Below are positions 7,977 to 10,407 of a stretch of DNA of 10,407 nucleotides, one piece after another. The stretch is from Pigoraptor vietnamica. Taxonomy: Eukaryota > Opisthokonta > Filasterea. Each line of letters starts with the position of its first letter. The first letter of the stretch is position 1. The notes under the pieces were generated by a model, which saw only the letters and a program-made list of their open reading frames with translations, was not told the origin of the DNA and did no database searches. Both the position numbers and the translations under genes were made by a program. The stretch covers positions 1 to 10,407 of the forward strand of contig CALSCQ010000720.1 in assembly GCA_943704525.1 (NCBI GenBank), read 5' to 3'.

Positions 7977-8471
7977 CGGACGAGCGAGCGGCCGGCCGCG
8001 TGCTGCGGCGGCGACAGAAAGCGCAGCGGATGTGGATGGAAGACGCCCAGAGAGGGCGGCGCACGCGGCTTTTCCAGGGGGCAAAGTGTCGAGTGCTTTG
8101 TGCGAATGGGCCGTGAAAGGGCTGGCTTCGCGGTTCGCGCCATCACGTGAGGGCAGCAAGCCTCTTCGTCTGTGTCCGGACAAGGATCCCTTGAAAATTT
8201 CCAATATAATTTGGCTGAATTTTGGGTGAGTTTTGGTGTCCACATCAGTTCGCAGCGCGTGTCCGTGGGTGTCACGTGATTAATGTTTGGAACTTCGGCT
8301 GCTGTTGCTTCGAAGTGCCAACGATCGCGTCTCAGACAAGCCACGTAGCATATCCGCGCACACTGCGCACACACGCAAAGGCAGCACACTGCGCACACAC
8401 GCAAAGGCAGCACACTGCGCACACACGCAAAGGCAGCACACTGCGCACACTCTGCTGTGCACGTGCATTGC
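7977..8471. promoter_or_regulatory. Divergent promoter region with E-boxes and a minisatellite
   Basis: The 495 bases between the start codons of the SLC35E1-type and ANKRD13-type genes contain CACGTG at 8144-8149, 8273-8278 and 8460-8465. The first two are part of TCACGTGA, and the third ends six bases before the ANKRD13 ATG. An array of 26-base repeats occupies 8360-8450. Both promoters probably lie here. bHLH factors of the class encoded at 1361-1525 recognise CACGTG; actual binding is inference. Confidence 0.5.
8360..8450. repeat. 26-base minisatellite, 3.5 copies
   Basis: Units start at 8360, 8386, 8412 and 8438 (the last is half length). They appear identical and combine ACACTGCGC with a CA run and GCAAAGGCAG. 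A period of 26 is not a multiple of 3, and the array sits in the 5' flank or UTR of the ANKRD13-type gene, ending 21 bases before the ATG. Confidence 0.95.
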
Positions 8472-10351
8472 ATGGCCGCGACTTCGGTGCCTGCGGCTGC
8501 CCCGGCGGACTTTCCGCTGCACAGGCTCGTGTACGAGGACCGCCCCACCGACCTGCGACACGCCATTCGCCGCGGCGGACGTGACATCAATGAGCGCGAC
8601 ACGACAGGAAACACACCGCTGGTGCTTGCAGCCATACTGGGACGAAAGGGTGGGAACGCGGACGCCGCATCCGCCACACTGCGTGATGTTACAGTCTTCG
8701 GCGGGCATTGAGTTGAACCATTTAGTATGGTCCTGCTAGAATGCAGTGATGCGTTGAGGGGTTTGCGCTTGGTGCGTTTCTTCTGGTGTCTGGTTTGTCC
8801 CGAGGAACACTCTCGGTCTGCGCTAAGGCAGTCACGTGGGCGCAGAATGCCTCGACGTGTTGCTCGCTGGCGGCGCGGCCGTGCGTGTCAAGAGCAAGGC
8901 CGGGTGGAGCGCGCTTGGAGAGGCCGTCTCGTTCGGCTCACGTGACATGATTCGCACGCTCTATGTGGCGCTGAGGGACCAGGCCAAGGCACAGATGAAG
9001 GCGCGCATGCCCGAAATTGTGCGGCAGATACAGCTGGTTGGTGACCCGCTGCGGTCGGTCGCTCACTTGCGCACACATGCAGTCGCACAATATGTCGAAG
9101 CACTCACTCACGGCCCCGTCTTCGCAGATTGGCGATTTTGAGCTTACGGTCAAGTGGGACTTTCACTCGTGGGGTGTGTGTTGCTTGCATTCGGCAGCGG
9201 CGTGCGTGGGTGCCTGCTTGCGCTCTTCAGGCACGTGTGCGCACACACACTCACGCACCCCTTGCTTCTGCGCCGCCTTCTGCTGAACAGTGCCCCTGGT
9301 GTCTCGCCTCCTGCCCTCGGACATGTGCCGTGTGTTCAAGCGCGGGACGGTGCTTCGGTAAGTGTGTCCTCTCCCACCGCTCGCTAATTCCTGAAATTGC
9401 CCGGGATGACCACTGCGCGCCTGTCTATCTTTGCCATCGCCCATGCACGCTGATCCCACTGTCCTGTCTTGTGTTTGCTGTCGCCCATGCACGCTGAACC
9501 CACGGTTGCCTGGGACGGGTTTGGCGATAATGTGCCTTGTAACAACATTGCCGATAGCCCAGTGTTCATGCGACTGCCGTCGCATGGCATTAACCTGTGA
9601 CACTCCCGACCGCCCAGTCTGGATACGACCCTGACGGAGTTTAGCGAGATGCGCTGGCAGCGGGGCAGCGTCAGCTACCTCATCACGCTCACCCCGGATG
9701 GCCGCGAGTCGGTCCTTGTGCTCGACAACATTGCGCACGCCTTTGCCCCCACGGACACGGACGCGCTCGACGACGGCGCGATCGAGGACGACGTCGACGT
9801 GCTGATGGGCGCCGACGTCACGTCCGCACAGCTCCCACCGGCGCAGATTGTGTTCCAGCCCGTGCGAGGGGGACTGTTTGGCGGGGGTCCCCAGAAGGAG
9901 GAGGTCATCGGCGGGTGCCGCGCGCGCGCGTACCACGTGACCAACGCGGTGCTGCGGCAGCGCAAACGGCGGGAGCACCTGACGCCCGCGGACGTCGCGC
10001 GCAACAAGAAGCTCTTCTCGGGGATTGCGACGGGGGCTTCGGAGGGACCGCACGACGCCGACACGCCGCGCCGGCAGTCGCTTCCCCCGCCGCCCCCTCC
10101 TGCGCTGTCGTTTGAGGAGTACCTCGCGCGTCCAATGGGTGACAGGGCGCAGCTAGGCATTGGGCGGCCGGTGGCGGTCAAGGAGACGAGCCGCACGTTC
10201 CGGCCGACCGTGTGGATGAGCGACGAATTTCCGCTCAAGGTAGAGCAGCTGCGTCCGCTGCTGGAGCTCCTGTCGCAGACGAGCAAGCACTTTGAGCGGC
10301 TGTGCGAGTTCATGGACAACAAGCTGCCCGCGGGCTTTCCAGTGAAGTTAG
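8472..10351 (+). CDS. ANKRD13: ANKRD13-type ankyrin-repeat protein, 3' end missing (5 exons seen)
   Basis: Exons are 8472-8649, 8846-9036, 9128-9173, 9291-9357 and 9618-10351; phases agree and give 405 residues so far. The N-terminus FPLHRLVYEDRPTDLRHAI (14-32), DINERDTTGNTPL and GWSALGEAVSFGSRDMI form the ankyrin repeats. DFELTVKWDFHSW, VPLVSRLLPSDMCRVFKRGT and MRWQRGSVSYLI follow the ANKRD13 family core (the 'GPCR chaperone' domain). TFRPTVWMSDEFPLKVEQL and MDNKLPAGFPVKL near 375-405 fit its later part. Animal ANKRD13 proteins bind ubiquitin on internalised receptors through C-terminal UIMs; any UIMs here would lie beyond the window. A P6 run (residues about 316-321) and the acidic EDDVDVL stretch are lineage inserts. 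Donors at 8650 (GTGGGA) and 9037 (GTTGGT) are weak but fix the frame and the family match. The last exon ends at a split codon before GTGGGT. Confidence 0.86.
9436..9503 (+). repeat. Short direct repeat in intron 4 of the ANKRD13-type gene
   Basis: Two copies of a 23-base segment (TCGCCCATGCACGCTGA then TCCCAC or ACCCAC) start at about 9437 and 9480, about 43 bases apart, within intron 9358-9617. They look like a local duplication with one base changed. Confidence 0.75.
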
Positions 10352-10373
10352 GTGGGTATTGGGGTTTGGTTTT

Positions 10374-10404
<31 letters not shown>

Positions 10405-10407
10405 GGG
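10352..10407 (+). other. Intron start running into T14G24 at the window end
   Basis: The donor GTGGGT at 10352 opens an intron that passes into a T run (10370-10383) and then 24 G (10384-10407). Terminal poly-G may be a genuine homopolymer that broke the assembly, or a base-calling artefact of two-colour sequencing. The first six bases of the window are also G. Confidence 0.6.

Noticed and set aside
7977-8243. Longer N-terminus for the SLC35E1-type protein, starting at 8243
   Set aside because: The extra 89 residues are low in complexity and cross an E-box in the promoter region. The Met at 7976 sits just before the first membrane helix, as in the family.
8360-8450. Possible CRISPR-like array
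   Set aside because: Units are directly adjacent with no variable spacers, and the context is eukaryotic.
8280-8708. Cys-rich repeat protein on the minus strand (VCAVCCLCVCAQ pattern)
   Set aside because: It is the translation of the 26-base minisatellite and the antisense of ANKRD13 exon 1. The frame changes with each unit.

Overview
This is nuclear DNA from a microbial eukaryote. Four protein genes are recognisable, and three of them can be read only by splicing introns with GT...AG ends (mostly GTGAGT, GTGTGT or GTGCGT donors and CAG acceptors; about 90-260 bases long). Exon phases join without conflict. I cannot name the species. The G+C-rich genome, the FAM81-type protein and the bHLH, SAM and LOV domains point to a protist or early-branching fungus rather than a plant or bacterium. 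Flagellated stages are possible, because FAM81B has been linked to cilia and sperm, but this is only inference.

Layout. Bases 1-470: two diverged copies of an upstream-type segment, each with a TATAAAA box. The second copy runs straight into a 5S rRNA-like sequence (359-462) that lacks about 13 bases of helix II. Bases 3978-821, minus strand: eight exons encode a 657-residue protein with an N-terminal LOV (blue-light, flavin) domain, a proline-rich linker, a bHLH DNA-binding domain and a SAM domain. This looks like a one-component light-responsive transcription factor and is the most striking item here. Bases 4449-5567, plus strand: an intronless FAM81-type coiled-coil protein, divergent from the LOV gene across about 470 bases. 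Bases 5568-6816: convergent intergenic DNA with an (AC)n(CG)n tract and an A+T-richer block. Bases 7976-6817, minus strand: a two-exon SLC35E1-type transporter. Bases 8472 to the window end, plus strand: the first five exons of an ANKRD13-type ankyrin protein, cut off in an intron that runs into T14G24.

The E-box CACGTG occurs nine times, five of them as the octamer TCACGTGA. Three sites lie in the 495-base divergent region between the SLC35E1 and ANKRD13 starts. The bHLH basic region carries the His-Glu-Arg pattern known to read CACGTG, so a link between the LOV-bHLH factor and its neighbours is an attractive but untested idea. No mobile element, CRISPR array or intact tRNA gene was seen.
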